DNA from: CAVOOW01 sp963697675 | GTDB taxonomy: Bacteria; Actinomycetota; Actinomycetes; JACCUZ01 | Assembly (NCBI GenBank): GCA_963697675.1 | Contig: CAVOOW010000002.1 | Span: 124,001 to 188,000, forward strand | Direction: 5' to 3' | Length of the DNA stretch: 64,000 bases | Shown: piece by piece, positions 29,904 to 38,759 of the stretch | Layout of the letters: the number at the start of each line of letters is the position of its first letter | How positions within the stretch are numbered: position 1 is the stretch's first letter | Translations under genes and position numbers: made by a program | The notes under the pieces: model-generated | What the model saw: the letters and a program-made list of their open reading frames with translations, nothing else | Databases searched by the model: none | Told to the model about the DNA's origin: nothing

Positions 29904-31915
29904 TCACTTGCTGCTCACTGTCCAGGCGGACATCTCGACCGCCCAGAGCAGGTCGGTGAGGCGCTCCAGGGCGCGAGCCATGTGCCGACGGTAGGTAGAG
30001 AACGGCAGGTCGAGCACTTCGGCCGCGGCCTCCTGGTTCGGAGCGGCGTGGATGTACGTACGGTCCAGCACCCGACCCCACGACTGGCCGCGCGGCTCCG
30101 CTGGCGACACGTTCGATTCCACGTACGAGCGTGTCGCGGAGCCGGTCCGCGGAGACGCCGTCGAGGTCAACGGCCAGCCGCGAGCCCATCAGTTCGTTCG
30201 CCTCGAGGCGGTCGGGCTGGTGGAAGTCGCGAAGCGCCAGGCGGAGCATCTCCGCGAAGCGCTCCTGGGACAGCGGTGGTGGTCGCAGCAGGTGCGCAGG
30301 TGGCGGGCCGGACTCGCCGGTCAGCTCGCGCTCCGCGAGCAACTCGAACCAGTGCTCCGGCGGCAGTCGTCGCCAGTCCACGCCGTACAGCGTCAGGGCA
30401 CGACCGGAGAACTCAGCAGCGAGCTCGCGTGGTCAGGGCGAGGTAGCGGAAGGCGGGGCCCCAGTAGTCGGGGTCGGCGGTCGCGACGAACGACCAGGCC
30501 AACGGCCGCGTCATCCACAGCAGGGTGGAGCTCACCGAGCCGCAGACCACGGCGTACGGATCCCGCTGGTACTGGGACCGGCCGGCGAAGAACCGGCCGA
30601 CGCTGATCTGCTCGCCAGGGCGGGCCGGCGAGGTGCGCGCGACGTGTCGATCACTGTGCGCATGACCGGATCGTCGTCGAGCAAGGACGGGTCGGCCGGG
30701 TACATGGCATGGAACGTGAACGCCTCGAGACCCGAGGTCGACGGCACCACAGAAAGATTCTCGGGCTGCTCGGCCAACCACCGTGCTGCAAGGCGTGCGC
30801 TTTCGGGGCCTTCGAGGCGCTCGAGCATCTCGAGAACGGCGGGATGGTCCTCGACGCGACCAGGGACCACGACGCCCGCGCCGCGGGTCCGCAACGTCCA
30901 GAAGGACGAGGCAAGCGGGCTGTGCCGGTGAAGGAACAGCTTCTGGTGCGCCCACAACCGCCGCTCGCGCTCGTCGCTCGACCGCAGGGCGACCCAGGCG
31001 TACTCGTGGACGGTCCGATGCACGCGTCGGTAGGTCGCCGGCGAGCGCCGCCGCAGGTCTGCGTCCAGAACGTCGCGGACCAGATCGTGCGGGTAGATGC
31101 CGTAAGTGCCCCGGGTCACCCATGGCCGGGTCTCCAGCCAGGCCCACACCTCGGGTGCTTCCCGGAGGAGGTCGGTGAGCAGGTCTGGGTGGACGCAGGC
31201 GGGGCGCCAGTGCTGTCGCAGCGCTGGCGTCGACCGGCGCCCTCGATCCGCTCGGACCGCCAGCCACCGACGACGGACCGCTGAAAGATCGTCCGGAACT
31301 CACGGTGGCCGCCTCGGAGACGGCGATGTCGGCGGTGCCCTCGACCGATCCGGGCGAGGGGCCGACGACGATCCTCCGGCACTCCGGCATGGGCAAGGAG
31401 CTGCTCGCTGTCGACCGCATCCAGCACCCCGATCGGCAGGCAGTCGACAACCGATCGCCATCCTGGATCCGTGCGCCAAGGAGCGTCGGGCGGCTCCCGG
31501 CCGGCAATGACGACAATGCCGTCGGCCGGGAGCGAAGCAATCAGACTGTCGCGGATCCAGCTGTCGAGCGCGGCGAGGCGCTCGTAGCAGTCGATCAACA
31601 GCACCCAGCCCGGGCGGTCCGCAGCGCCCCGCTTCGTCACGCGGTGGGCCGAACGCACGGCCGCACGCAGGCCTTCGGGCGAACAGTCGACGTCCTGCCC
31701 GTCGACCCTGACCACGGCACATCCCGCCTCGCGAGCCCGGACACGGAACTGGTGGAGGAGGGCCGTCTTGCCGAGACCGCCGGCACCGTGGACGAACAGC
31801 ACCCGGCACGGCGCCGCCCCCGTGAGGGCGGACTCGAAGCTCGCCAGCTCGGCGGCCCTGCCGACGAAGGCCTCGTGCGCGCGACGTCCACGACAGTCGC
31901 GAGATCGGCAGCCAT
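29904..31915 (-). pseudogene. STAND-type ATPase regulator with C-terminal helix-turn-helix, many frameshifts
   Basis: Starting at ATG 31915 (MAADLATVVDVAR, GGAG ribosome-binding site), the pieces read AHEAFVGRAAELASFESALT, Walker A VHGAGGLGKTALL, Walker B WVLLIDCYER, IYPHDLVRDVLDADLRRRSP, TYRRVHRTVHEYAWVALRSS, and finally AAAEVLDLPFSTYRRHMARA with a stop at 29904. That adds up to about 670 residues, an arrangement I recall from actinobacterial ATP-binding proteins with a sigma-region-4-like end. At least five or six frame changes are needed (near 31876, 31320, 31150, 30620, 30420 and 30125). It was probably the regulator within the island. Confidence 0.7.
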
Positions 31916-32093
31916 CGCAACATCTCCTAGCCGGTGCGGTGTCCGACGCGCGGTTAGGCGCCCACACCCCCATTCCACAGGGTAAGTCCCGGCAGAAGCC
32001 AAGAAAACCGCCGAGCCGTACGGCCGATGTCGAGAGCTCGTCGGCAGCTCCGTCTCCAGCGTGAGTGCGACCACAGGGGGTGCCGTCTTGATT

Positions 32094-32119
32094 CGAGCCG
32101 TCGGTGGTCCTGGGTAGCG
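32094..32119. repeat. direct repeat, right copy (in front of holA)
   Basis: This is the second copy of the 26-base comEC terminus, with 24 of 26 bases identical to 27776-27801. It includes a TAG in the position of the comEC stop and ends eight bases before the holA start codon. Confidence 0.85.
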
Positions 32120-32127
32120 TGTGCCAG

Positions 32128-33114
32128 ATGAGCGAGTCACCGACAGACGGTCAGCCCCGCCCGCCCGTTCCGCCGATCACCCTGGTGACCGGGCCCGAGG
32201 AGCTGCTGCGCGATCGTGCGGTCGCCGACGTCGTCCGCCGGGCGCGCGAGGCCGACGCGGACACGGAGGTACGTGAGCTGGCGGCAGGCGCCCTCGACGC
32301 CGGGGTGATCACCGGCCACTCGAGCCCGTCGCTGTTCGGCGAGTTCACCGTGATCGTCGTGCAGGACCTGCAGGACAGCCCCGACGAGGTGGCCGCGGAG
32401 CTGCAGCGGTTGTTCGCCGACCCACCCGAGGGTGCGGCCCTGGTGCTCGTGCACCCCGGCGGTGTCAAGGGCAAGGCGCTGCTGGACGGCGCACGCAAAG
32501 CAGGCGCGGTCGTGATCGAGGCGAAGCAGCTCAAGTGGGAGAACGAAAAAGTCCGCTTCGCGCAGTCGGAGTTCGCGATCGCCCACCGCAAGATCACCGC
32601 TGACGCCGCCGCGGCGCTCGTCGACGCGGTGGGCAGCAACCTGCGTGAGCTGGCGAGCGCCTGCGCCCAGCTCGTCGCCGACACTTCGGGCACGATCGAC
32701 CGCGTCGTGGTCGAGCGCTATTACGCCGGCAGGGTCGAGGCCACGGTGTTCGCGGTGGCCGATGCCGCCGTCGAGGGACGGCCGGAGGAGGCGTTGCGCC
32801 TGCTCCGCCACGCGCTGGCGACAGGAGAAGATCCGGTGCCGATCAACGCCGTCCTGGCGATCGGCCTGCGCAACATCGCGCGCGTACACGGCACGAGGCA
32901 CACCGCACGCCCGGAGGACGTGGCGCGCGACCTGCGCATCGCGCCGTTCCAGGTGCGCAAGGCGCGGGGTCAATACGCCGGGTGGACCGATGAGGGCCTC
33001 GCTGCCGCCCTCACGGCCGTCGCCGAGGCCGACGGCCAGATCAAGGGCGGCGGCGCGGACCCGATCTATGCGCTCGAGCGAGCCATCGTGACCATCGGCA
33101 AGGCGCGATCGTGA
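32128..33114 (+). CDS. holA: DNA polymerase III subunit delta
   Basis: A 328-residue clamp-loader subunit. The N-terminal domain begins PITLVTGPEELLRDRAVADV and contains the Walker-like but non-ATP-binding fold of HolA. The middle has LSS-like helices (RKITADAAAALVDAVGSNL) and the C-terminal collar domain ends GADPIYALERAIVTIGK. I chose ATG 32128 because the in-frame ATG at 32104 falls inside the comEC-derived repeat. Normally it is the last gene of a comEA-comEC-holA operon, so the island upstream may have changed its promoter. Confidence 0.95.
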   Translation: MSESPTDGQPRPPVPPITLVTGPEELLRDRAVADVVRRAREADADTEVRELAAGALDAGVITGHSSPSLFGEFTVIVVQDLQDSPDEVAAELQRLFADPPEGAALVLVHPGGVKGKALLDGARKAGAVVIEAKQLKWENEKVRFAQSEFAIAHRKITADAAAALVDAVGSNLRELASACAQLVADTSGTIDRVVVERYYAGRVEATVFAVADAAVEGRPEEALRLLRHALATGEDPVPINAVLAIGLRNIARVHGTRHTARPEDVARDLRIAPFQVRKARGQYAGWTDEGLAAALTAVAEADGQIKGGGADPIYALERAIVTIGKARS

Positions 33115-33190
33115 AGGGCGACCAATGATCAGGAACGAGTCCGGTGATCGCGACCGATGATCTGGCCTCACGCAGGTTGTAGGCACAGAG

Positions 33191-33223
33191 AAGGGGGGCC
33201 ACCGGAGACCGGTGGCACCCCTT
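33191..33223. terminator. hairpin terminator between holA and rpsT
   Basis: GGGGGGCCACCGG pairs with CCGGTGGCACCCC, flanked by AA and TT, with an AGA loop and one mismatch. It serves the convergent holA and rpsT genes. Confidence 0.82.
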
Positions 33224-33285
33224 GTCTGCGTCTCAACCGTGCTGGGATGCGCGTGGGACGGGCCTGACGGCGCGTCCGGGAAAAC

Positions 33286-33546
33286 CTAGAGCGAGGCAGC
33301 CCGCTTGGCCATGGCCGACTTCTTGTTGGCGGCCTGGTTGGCGTGGATGACGCCCTTGCTGGTGGCCTTGTCGAGCTCGCGCGAGGCGACCTTGAGGGCC
33401 TCGGCCGCGGCGGCGCTGTCGCCGGAGTCGGCGACGGTGCGGAACCGGCGGATGGACGTCTTCAGCGACGACTTCACCGCCTTGTTGCGCTGCCGCGCCT
33501 TCTCGTTGGTCTTGATGCGCTTGAGCTGGGACTTGATGTTCGCCAC
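33286..33546 (-). CDS. rpsT: 30S ribosomal protein S20
   Basis: An 86-residue basic protein, MANIKSQLKRIKTNEKARQR to KKSAMAKRAASL, matching S20 in full, including SSLKTSIRRFR and the C-terminal GVIHANQAANKKS. It binds 16S rRNA at the bottom of the 30S body. The position opposite and beside holA is conserved in actinobacteria. Confidence 0.98.
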   Translation of the reverse strand: MANIKSQLKRIKTNEKARQRNKAVKSSLKTSIRRFRTVADSGDSAAAAEALKVASRELDKATSKGVIHANQAANKKSAMAKRAASL

Positions 33547-33688
33547 GAAGGAGCCTCAGATGCTTTTCGGAGAGATCAGGGAATTGTCGCGGGGCCCCGC
33601 TTGGGGCACACGCGACGCACGAGACTACCAAGCCGAACGTGACTTGCCCAAACGGGCGTACGCGCAGGTGGCCGGCGGACGCCGCATT

Positions 33689-33726
33689 TCTGACCCACGG
33701 ACACCCGCATTCTGACCCACGGACAC
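33689..33726. repeat. 16-bp direct repeat at the edge of a protease remnant
   Basis: TCTGACCCACGGACAC occurs at 33689 and at 33711, 22 bases apart. It lies between the rpsT promoter side and a truncated S8-protease fragment and could mark a recombination junction. Confidence 0.8.
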
Positions 33727-33728
33727 AA

Positions 33729-34112
33729 GCGGTGGCGCCACGGTCGACCCGGCGACGATCACCCTCGACAGCGGGGCCGCGAACGTGGCGACCCCGCTGC
33801 AGTGGACCGGCACCAACCAGTTCGCCGCGGTTACTGCGACGGCGAGCGGCGGACCGCTCGGCTCCGCGAAGGCCGACACCCGACGATCGCCGACGGCGCA
33901 CAGCAGGTCTTCACCGTCGACGTCCCCGCCGGGCCCAGTCGGCTTGACGTGAGCATCGGCAACGCCGGAGACCCAACGCCGACCTCGATCTGTTCGTCAC
34001 AGGCCCTTCCGTGGACCTGCAGTCGGCGTGCGGGGACTCCGAACAGGCGGTGCGCCATCCCTCGCCGCCGGCCGGTCCCTACACGGTGACGGTTGACGCC
34101 TACTCGGTCCTG
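33729..34112 (+). pseudogene. 3' fragment of a subtilisin-like (S8) protease
   Basis: Reading across frames gives GGATVDPATITLDSGAANVA, ATPLQWTGTNQFAAVTATAS, TIADGAQQVFTVDVPAGPSR, LDVSIGNAGDP and AGPYTVTVDAYSV. This is the C-terminal region with pre-peptidase beta-sandwich domains found in large secreted actinobacterial S8 proteases. No catalytic Asp/His/Ser domain is present upstream, and at least two frame changes occur. It runs directly into the 3' end of the phosphotransferase gene on the opposite strand. It is a truncated relic. Confidence 0.62.
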
Positions 34113-35065
34113 CGCCGGTGCTCGAGCCAGGACAGGGCCGAGGCGCCGAAGTAGCGCCGGTGCGCTCGCAGCCACGGCGATGCGAAGTCCGGGGTCTCGT
34201 CCGCGAGCGCGAGCATGAACTCCGCGATAGCGGCGAGCCATGCGTCCAGAGCCTCTGGCTCAACGTCGCGTCCCAGCCAGGAACGGCGGAAGGCGTCATC
34301 GGCGTCGAGGTCGTCGGCGTGCCCGAATGAGCAGGCCGGCCAGGTCTGTCCATGGCGCGGCAAGAGAAAGCCAGTTCCAGTCGCAGATCCAGCTGCGGCC
34401 CTCGCTGTCGACGATGAGGTTGTCCGCACGGAGGTCGCCGTGGCAGGCGCTGTCGCCATCGACCGCGGTTGATGCAAGCAGGTTCAGCCGTTGCAGTTCT
34501 TCGAGATGGCTGGATGCCCAGGTGCCGAGCAGCCCCACGTCGGCGGCGCCGGTCGCGGCCCGGGCGAAGTACGTCGTCGCGGGGTCATCCCGAACCAGGT
34601 CGTCGGCCAACCGCGGCAGGGGCAGGCCGTCGGGTGCGGGTGTGAGCGCCTCCGCAGCCCGTTCGCACGCGTCGATGGCGGACTCCAGATCCCCGGCGTC
34701 CACGGCAGCCCTGGCATGTGGCCGTGACGGGTGTGATCCCAGCAGTACCCAGCGTCCGTCTCGTGCGACCACAGCACTTTGGCGCGGGCACTCCGGCTGG
34801 CAGGCGGACAGGACGCGAGCCTCGGCGGCGTACGAGTCGCGGCAATGGGGGTCGCTTCCGCCGACGCGGCCTTGACGAAGCACTCGATCCCATCGCGAGT
34901 CGTGACCAGCGCGGCGAAACCACGCGTGAAGCCGCCAGTCGCGACCTTTGCCTGCATCACCGGACCGCCAACGTGGCGTTCGACTTCGGCGCGCACTGCT
35001 GTTGGCAGCTCTGCCCAGGACGGCCGGACGGCAGTGTTGTCGTAAGGAACTCTGGTCAGCTCCAC
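34100..35065 (-). pseudogene. phosphotransferase (APH-like kinase fold), second of a pair, at least two frameshifts
   Basis: A GTG at 35065 (VELTRVPYDNTAVRPSWAEL) overlaps the end of the related upstream gene. The frame changes near 34850 and 34325. The catalytic loop reads SACHGDLRADNLIVDSEGRS and the metal-binding motif ICDWNWLSLAAPWTDLAGLL, as in aminoglycoside/choline kinase-like proteins. The two shifts cancel, so the total length is 3n. Without the shifts it would be about 320 residues. The substrate is unknown; resistance cannot be inferred. Confidence 0.72.
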
Positions 35066-35989
35066 AGGCCTCCCTGATCGACCCAGTGAAGTCCGTGGTC
35101 GCGGCAGTGTGCCTGCCATGCGCGGATCGTCGGCAGTCCGGGCGGCGCCGGGCGCCGGGCACGCTCGGCCCAGAAGCCCACCATGCAGACGACGACCGAG
35201 CGGAGATGCTGCGGCTCGACGCCGCGCGTGCAGGCACTGGTCCGCAGGAAGTCGTCCGCGTCCGGCCCGCCCTGGATGCGGAAGTCCATCGCCAGCAACA
35301 GGCTGTCCAGCCATGGCGCGCCACGGCTGGCCCAGGCCCAGTCGAGCAGCACCGCGCGACCGCCGCGGATGAGCACGTTGTCGGCCCGAGCATCCCAGTG
35401 CACGAGGGCGGTGCCGGGAGTGACGCTGCGCGCCAATGACTGTGCGGCCGCCATCTCGTCCAACCGGCCGAGCAGGGCGTGGTCGATGCCCGCGGGGTCG
35501 GCCGAAACCTCGTCCCAGCTGGTGAGCATGCCGACGATGTCGGCGAATGCCGGCAGCTGGCCGGGCGCCTCGGTCCGGGCGAGCTGGGCAAGAGCGAGGG
35601 ACATCGCCGCGACATCCTGCACCCTGCCAGGGCACGTCGGGGCGCCGGCCGTCGATGTCCTCGAGCACGAGTGCCACCCAGTCGCCGTCGTCGTAGGCCG
35701 CCAACAGCCGGGGAGCAGGCACCTCGTCAGGGAGCAGCGACATCGCGTGCAGCTCGGCCCGATGCATGCCGGGGCTGTCCGGGTTCAAGGAGAGGCCCAC
35801 GGCTTTCACGAACGCGCGTCGCCCGTCCTCGCACACGACGCGCACGGCTGTGCCCGGTGAGAAGCCGCCGTCCTGCGTGATCGCGCTGCGTATGGGAGAG
35901 CCGAGCTCCCGCTGGACGGCAGCCTGGACGTGCCGCGGCACGTCGGCCCACGCGATGCGAGGGCTGGCGGCCAGCGGGGTTGTCGACAT
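35056..35989 (-). pseudogene. phosphotransferase (APH-like kinase fold), first of a pair, one frameshift
   Basis: It starts at ATG 35989 (MSTTPLAASPRIAWADVPRH). A glycine-rich region, QDGGFSPGTAVRVVCEDGRR, precedes AFVKAVG with the ATP-binding lysine. Near 35625 a +1 shift follows DIDGRRPDVPW. The rest has the catalytic HWDARADNVLIRGGRAVLLD and DWAWASRGAPWLD. Length 3n+1 fits one insertion. It overlaps the next paralogue by 10 bases, so the two are translationally coupled and arose by duplication. The function is probably small-molecule phosphorylation. Confidence 0.76.
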
Positions 35990-36173
35990 CGGCCCATGAT
36001 CGCCTGCCGACCAGCGGTCCCGCGCCGCAATTTGTCCACCCGCCGCTCTCCGCCAGTTGACCACGTTTCTGCCCGCGGTTCCGAGGCGCCGTGGGCGCGC
36101 GCGGCGGGGGCGGCGGGCCACGCATGGGAGGATGGGTGGGTCCCCGCTCCACTCCCATCCGTCTGGATCCTGC

Positions 36174-38066
36174 GTGCCCCAGAGCCTGTCCGCGCGTCAG
36201 CCTGCCCCGAGCCGCACCGACCCGTCGCTGCTGCGCAACTTCTGCATCATCGCCCACATCGACCACGGCAAGTCCACGCTGGCCGACCGCATGCTGCAGC
36301 TCACCGGCGTGGTCGACGAGCGGACGATGCGCGCGCAGTACCTCGACCGCATGGACATCGAGCGCGAGCGGGGCATCACCATCAAGAGCCAGGCGGTCCG
36401 GCTGCCGTGGGCGGTCGGCAGTACGGGGGGCTCCGCGACCACGTCAGCCCAGGGCGTCGTACACGTCCTGAACATGATCGACACGCCCGGTCACGTCGAC
36501 TTCACCTATGAGGTGTCCCGCTCGCTCGCTGCCTGCGAAGGCGCCGTGCTGCTCGTCGACGCCGCCCAGGGCATCGAGGCGCAGACGCTGGCCAACCTCT
36601 ATCTCGCGCTCGAGAACAACATCACCATCATCCCCGTGCTCAACAAGATCGACCTGCCCGCCGCGCAGCCCGAGCGCTATGCCGCAGAGCTCGCGCACAT
36701 CATCGGTTGCGACCCCGGTGACGTGCTGAGGGTCAGCGCGAAGACAGGTGAGGGCGTGCCCGAGCTGCTCGACACGATCGTGCGCATGGTGCCCGCCCCG
36801 GTCGGTGACCCCGATGCCCCGGCGCGGGCGATGATCTTCGACAGCGTCTACGACGTCTACCGCGGCGTGGTCACCTACGTGCGGGTCATCGACGGGCACC
36901 TCTCGCCACGCGAGCGCATCCTGATGCTCTCGACCCGCGCGACCCACGAGCTGCTCGAGATCGGCGTCATCTCACCCGAGCCGGTGCCCTCGGAGGGTCT
37001 CGGTGTCGGCGAGGTCGGCTATCTGATCACCGGCGTGAAGGACGTGCGGCAGTCCAAGGTCGGTGACACGGTCACGAACAACAGCAAGCCGGCGAGCGAG
37101 GCGCTGAGCGGCTACAAGGAACCGCGGCCGATGGTCTTCTCCGGCCTCTATCCGGTCGAGGGTTCCGACTACCCGCTGCTGCGGGACGCCCTCGAGCGCC
37201 TGCAGCTCAACGACGCGGCACTCGTCTGGGAGCCCGAGACGTCGGCAGCGCTGGGCTTCGGCTTCCGCTGCGGCTTCCTCGGTCTGCTGCACCTCGAGAT
37301 CGTGCGTGAGCGGCTGGAGCGCGAGTTCGACCTGACGCTGATCGCCACGGCACCGAACGTCGTCTACCGCGTCGTGCTCGACAACGGGTCAGTGCTCGTC
37401 GTGACCAACCCGAGCGAGTTTCCCGCCGGGAAGATCGCTGAGATCAACGAGCCGGTCGTACGCGCCACCGTCCTCGCGCCCAGCGAGTACATCGGGGCGA
37501 TCATGGAGCTCTGCCAGGGACGGCGCGGCACCTTGCTCGGCATGGACTATCTGTCCGAGGACCGCGTGGAGCTGCGCTACACCTTGCCGCTCGCCGAGAT
37601 CATCTTCGACTTCTTCGACAACCTGAAGTCGAAGACGCGCGGTTACGCCTCGCTCGACTACGAGGTCGAGGGAGAGCAGGCGGCCGACCTCGTCAAGGTC
37701 GACATCCTGTTGCAGGGCGAGCCGGTCGACGCGTTCAGCACCATCGTGCACAAGGACAAGGCGTACGCGTACGGGGTGCAGATGACGTCGCGGCTGCGTG
37801 AGCTGATCCCGCGCCAGCAGTTCGAAGTGCCGATCCAGGCGGCCATCGGCGCCCGGATCATCGCGCGCGAGAGCATCCGCGCCATGCGCAAGGACGTGCT
37901 CGCGAAATGCTATGGCGGTGACATCACCCGCAAGCGCAAACTGCTCGAGAAGCAGAAGGAGGGCAAGAAGCGGATGAAGATGGTGGGTCGCGTCGAGGTG
38001 CCCCAGGAGGCGTTCATCGCCGCGCTGTCCACCGACTCCGCCGCGGGGGAGAAGACCAAGAAGTGA
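36174..38066 (+). CDS. lepA: elongation factor 4 (back-translocating GTPase)
   Basis: The 630-residue protein has the translational GTPase motifs G1 AHIDHGKST, G2 RGITIKS, G3 DTPGH and G4 NKID, and the LepA-specific C-terminal domain (CYGGDITRKRKLLEKQKEGK) that separates it from EF-G. I chose GTG 36174 (VPQSLSARQPAPSRTDPSLL) because upstream codons are not family-like. It acts on stalled ribosomes. The next gene overlaps it by four bases. Confidence 0.97.
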   Translation: MPQSLSARQPAPSRTDPSLLRNFCIIAHIDHGKSTLADRMLQLTGVVDERTMRAQYLDRMDIERERGITIKSQAVRLPWAVGSTGGSATTSAQGVVHVLNMIDTPGHVDFTYEVSRSLAACEGAVLLVDAAQGIEAQTLANLYLALENNITIIPVLNKIDLPAAQPERYAAELAHIIGCDPGDVLRVSAKTGEGVPELLDTIVRMVPAPVGDPDAPARAMIFDSVYDVYRGVVTYVRVIDGHLSPRERILMLSTRATHELLEIGVISPEPVPSEGLGVGEVGYLITGVKDVRQSKVGDTVTNNSKPASEALSGYKEPRPMVFSGLYPVEGSDYPLLRDALERLQLNDAALVWEPETSAALGFGFRCGFLGLLHLEIVRERLEREFDLTLIATAPNVVYRVVLDNGSVLVVTNPSEFPAGKIAEINEPVVRATVLAPSEYIGAIMELCQGRRGTLLGMDYLSEDRVELRYTLPLAEIIFDFFDNLKSKTRGYASLDYEVEGEQAADLVKVDILLQGEPVDAFSTIVHKDKAYAYGVQMTSRLRELIPRQQFEVPIQAAIGARIIARESIRAMRKDVLAKCYGGDITRKRKLLEKQKEGKKRMKMVGRVEVPQEAFIAALSTDSAAGEKTKK

Positions 38067-38725
38067 CTGCACACATCGTCTCTGTCAACGTCGTCCACGC
38101 GCTGGTGGCCGACACTCGCGGCGACCTCGACCTCACCGCGATCGACAAGCGCGGCCAATCCGGTCGGGTGCACGTCGGACCGCTCGGGCTGACTGGTGAT
38201 GACCAGTACGACAAGAAGCACCACGGCGGCCCTTTGCAGGCCGTCTATGCCTACGCCAGCGAGGACGCCGAGTGGTGGGCAGCCGAACTCGGTTACCCGA
38301 TCACGCCCGGGCGCTTCGGCGAGAACCTCACCACGGCGGGGGTCGACGTGACGGGCGCTGTCCTCGGGGAGCGCTGGCGGATCGGTGAGGACGGGCTGGT
38401 CGTGAAGGTGACCAGCCCCCGCATTCCCTGCACCACGTTCCAGGGCTGGATGGACGAGCCGCACTGGGTCAAGCGCTTCACGGAGCACGGCGCGCCCGGC
38501 GCATACCTGCGAGTCGTCGCCGAGGGCACCGTCGGCGCGGGGGACGAGATCGAGGTCGTCCACCGTCCCGACCACGGCGTCACGGTCGGTGAGGTCTTCG
38601 TGATCCGCCGGGCCGACGCCGACCGGTTGCGCAGGGCCCTCGACGACCCGGAGGTCGAGGGCGAGATGGCCGACGAGATCCGCCACGACCTCGAGGTCCG
38701 CGCCCGCAGCACGAGTGTGCGCTGA
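38063..38725 (+). CDS. MOSC-domain protein (YiiM-like)
   Basis: A 220-residue protein with GTG start on the lepA stop (GTGA overlap). The MOSC domain spans about residues 20-160 with the conserved cysteine in SPRIPCTTFQGWM and the basic GPLGLTGDDQYDKKHHGG segment. A C-terminal 3-alpha domain (RADADRLRRALDDP) is typical of YiiM. Relatives use molybdenum cofactor to reduce N-hydroxylated bases such as 6-hydroxylaminopurine; that role here is by homology. Confidence 0.92.
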   Translation: MTAHIVSVNVVHALVADTRGDLDLTAIDKRGQSGRVHVGPLGLTGDDQYDKKHHGGPLQAVYAYASEDAEWWAAELGYPITPGRFGENLTTAGVDVTGAVLGERWRIGEDGLVVKVTSPRIPCTTFQGWMDEPHWVKRFTEHGAPGAYLRVVAEGTVGAGDEIEVVHRPDHGVTVGEVFVIRRADADRLRRALDDPEVEGEMADEIRHDLEVRARSTSVR

Positions 38726-38759
38726 CCCAGCGACCTTGCTCGCTGCCTGACACAGACCC

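Larger units (their letters stand above)
27802..32119. mobile_element. 4.3-kb decayed island inserted between comEC and holA
   Basis: comEC and holA are normally adjacent in actinobacteria. Here they are separated by 4.3 kb that carries only minus-strand, heavily frameshifted genes. The island begins at the comEC stop and ends in a second copy of the comEC terminus. Taking the right copy as the ancestral comEC end, the stop would lie 14 bases before the holA ATG, a natural operon spacing. No integrase, transposase or terminal inverted repeat is visible, so the mechanism is unknown; homologous or illegitimate recombination creating the duplication is the simplest inference. Confidence 0.65.

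Noticed and set aside
27776..32119. An insertion-sequence target-site duplication
   Set aside because: No transposase or terminal inverted repeats, and 26 bp with two mismatches is long for a target duplication; I kept it as a direct repeat of unknown origin.
33729..34112. A complete secreted protease gene
   Set aside because: No catalytic Asp/His/Ser motifs and no signal peptide upstream; only C-terminal domains remain.
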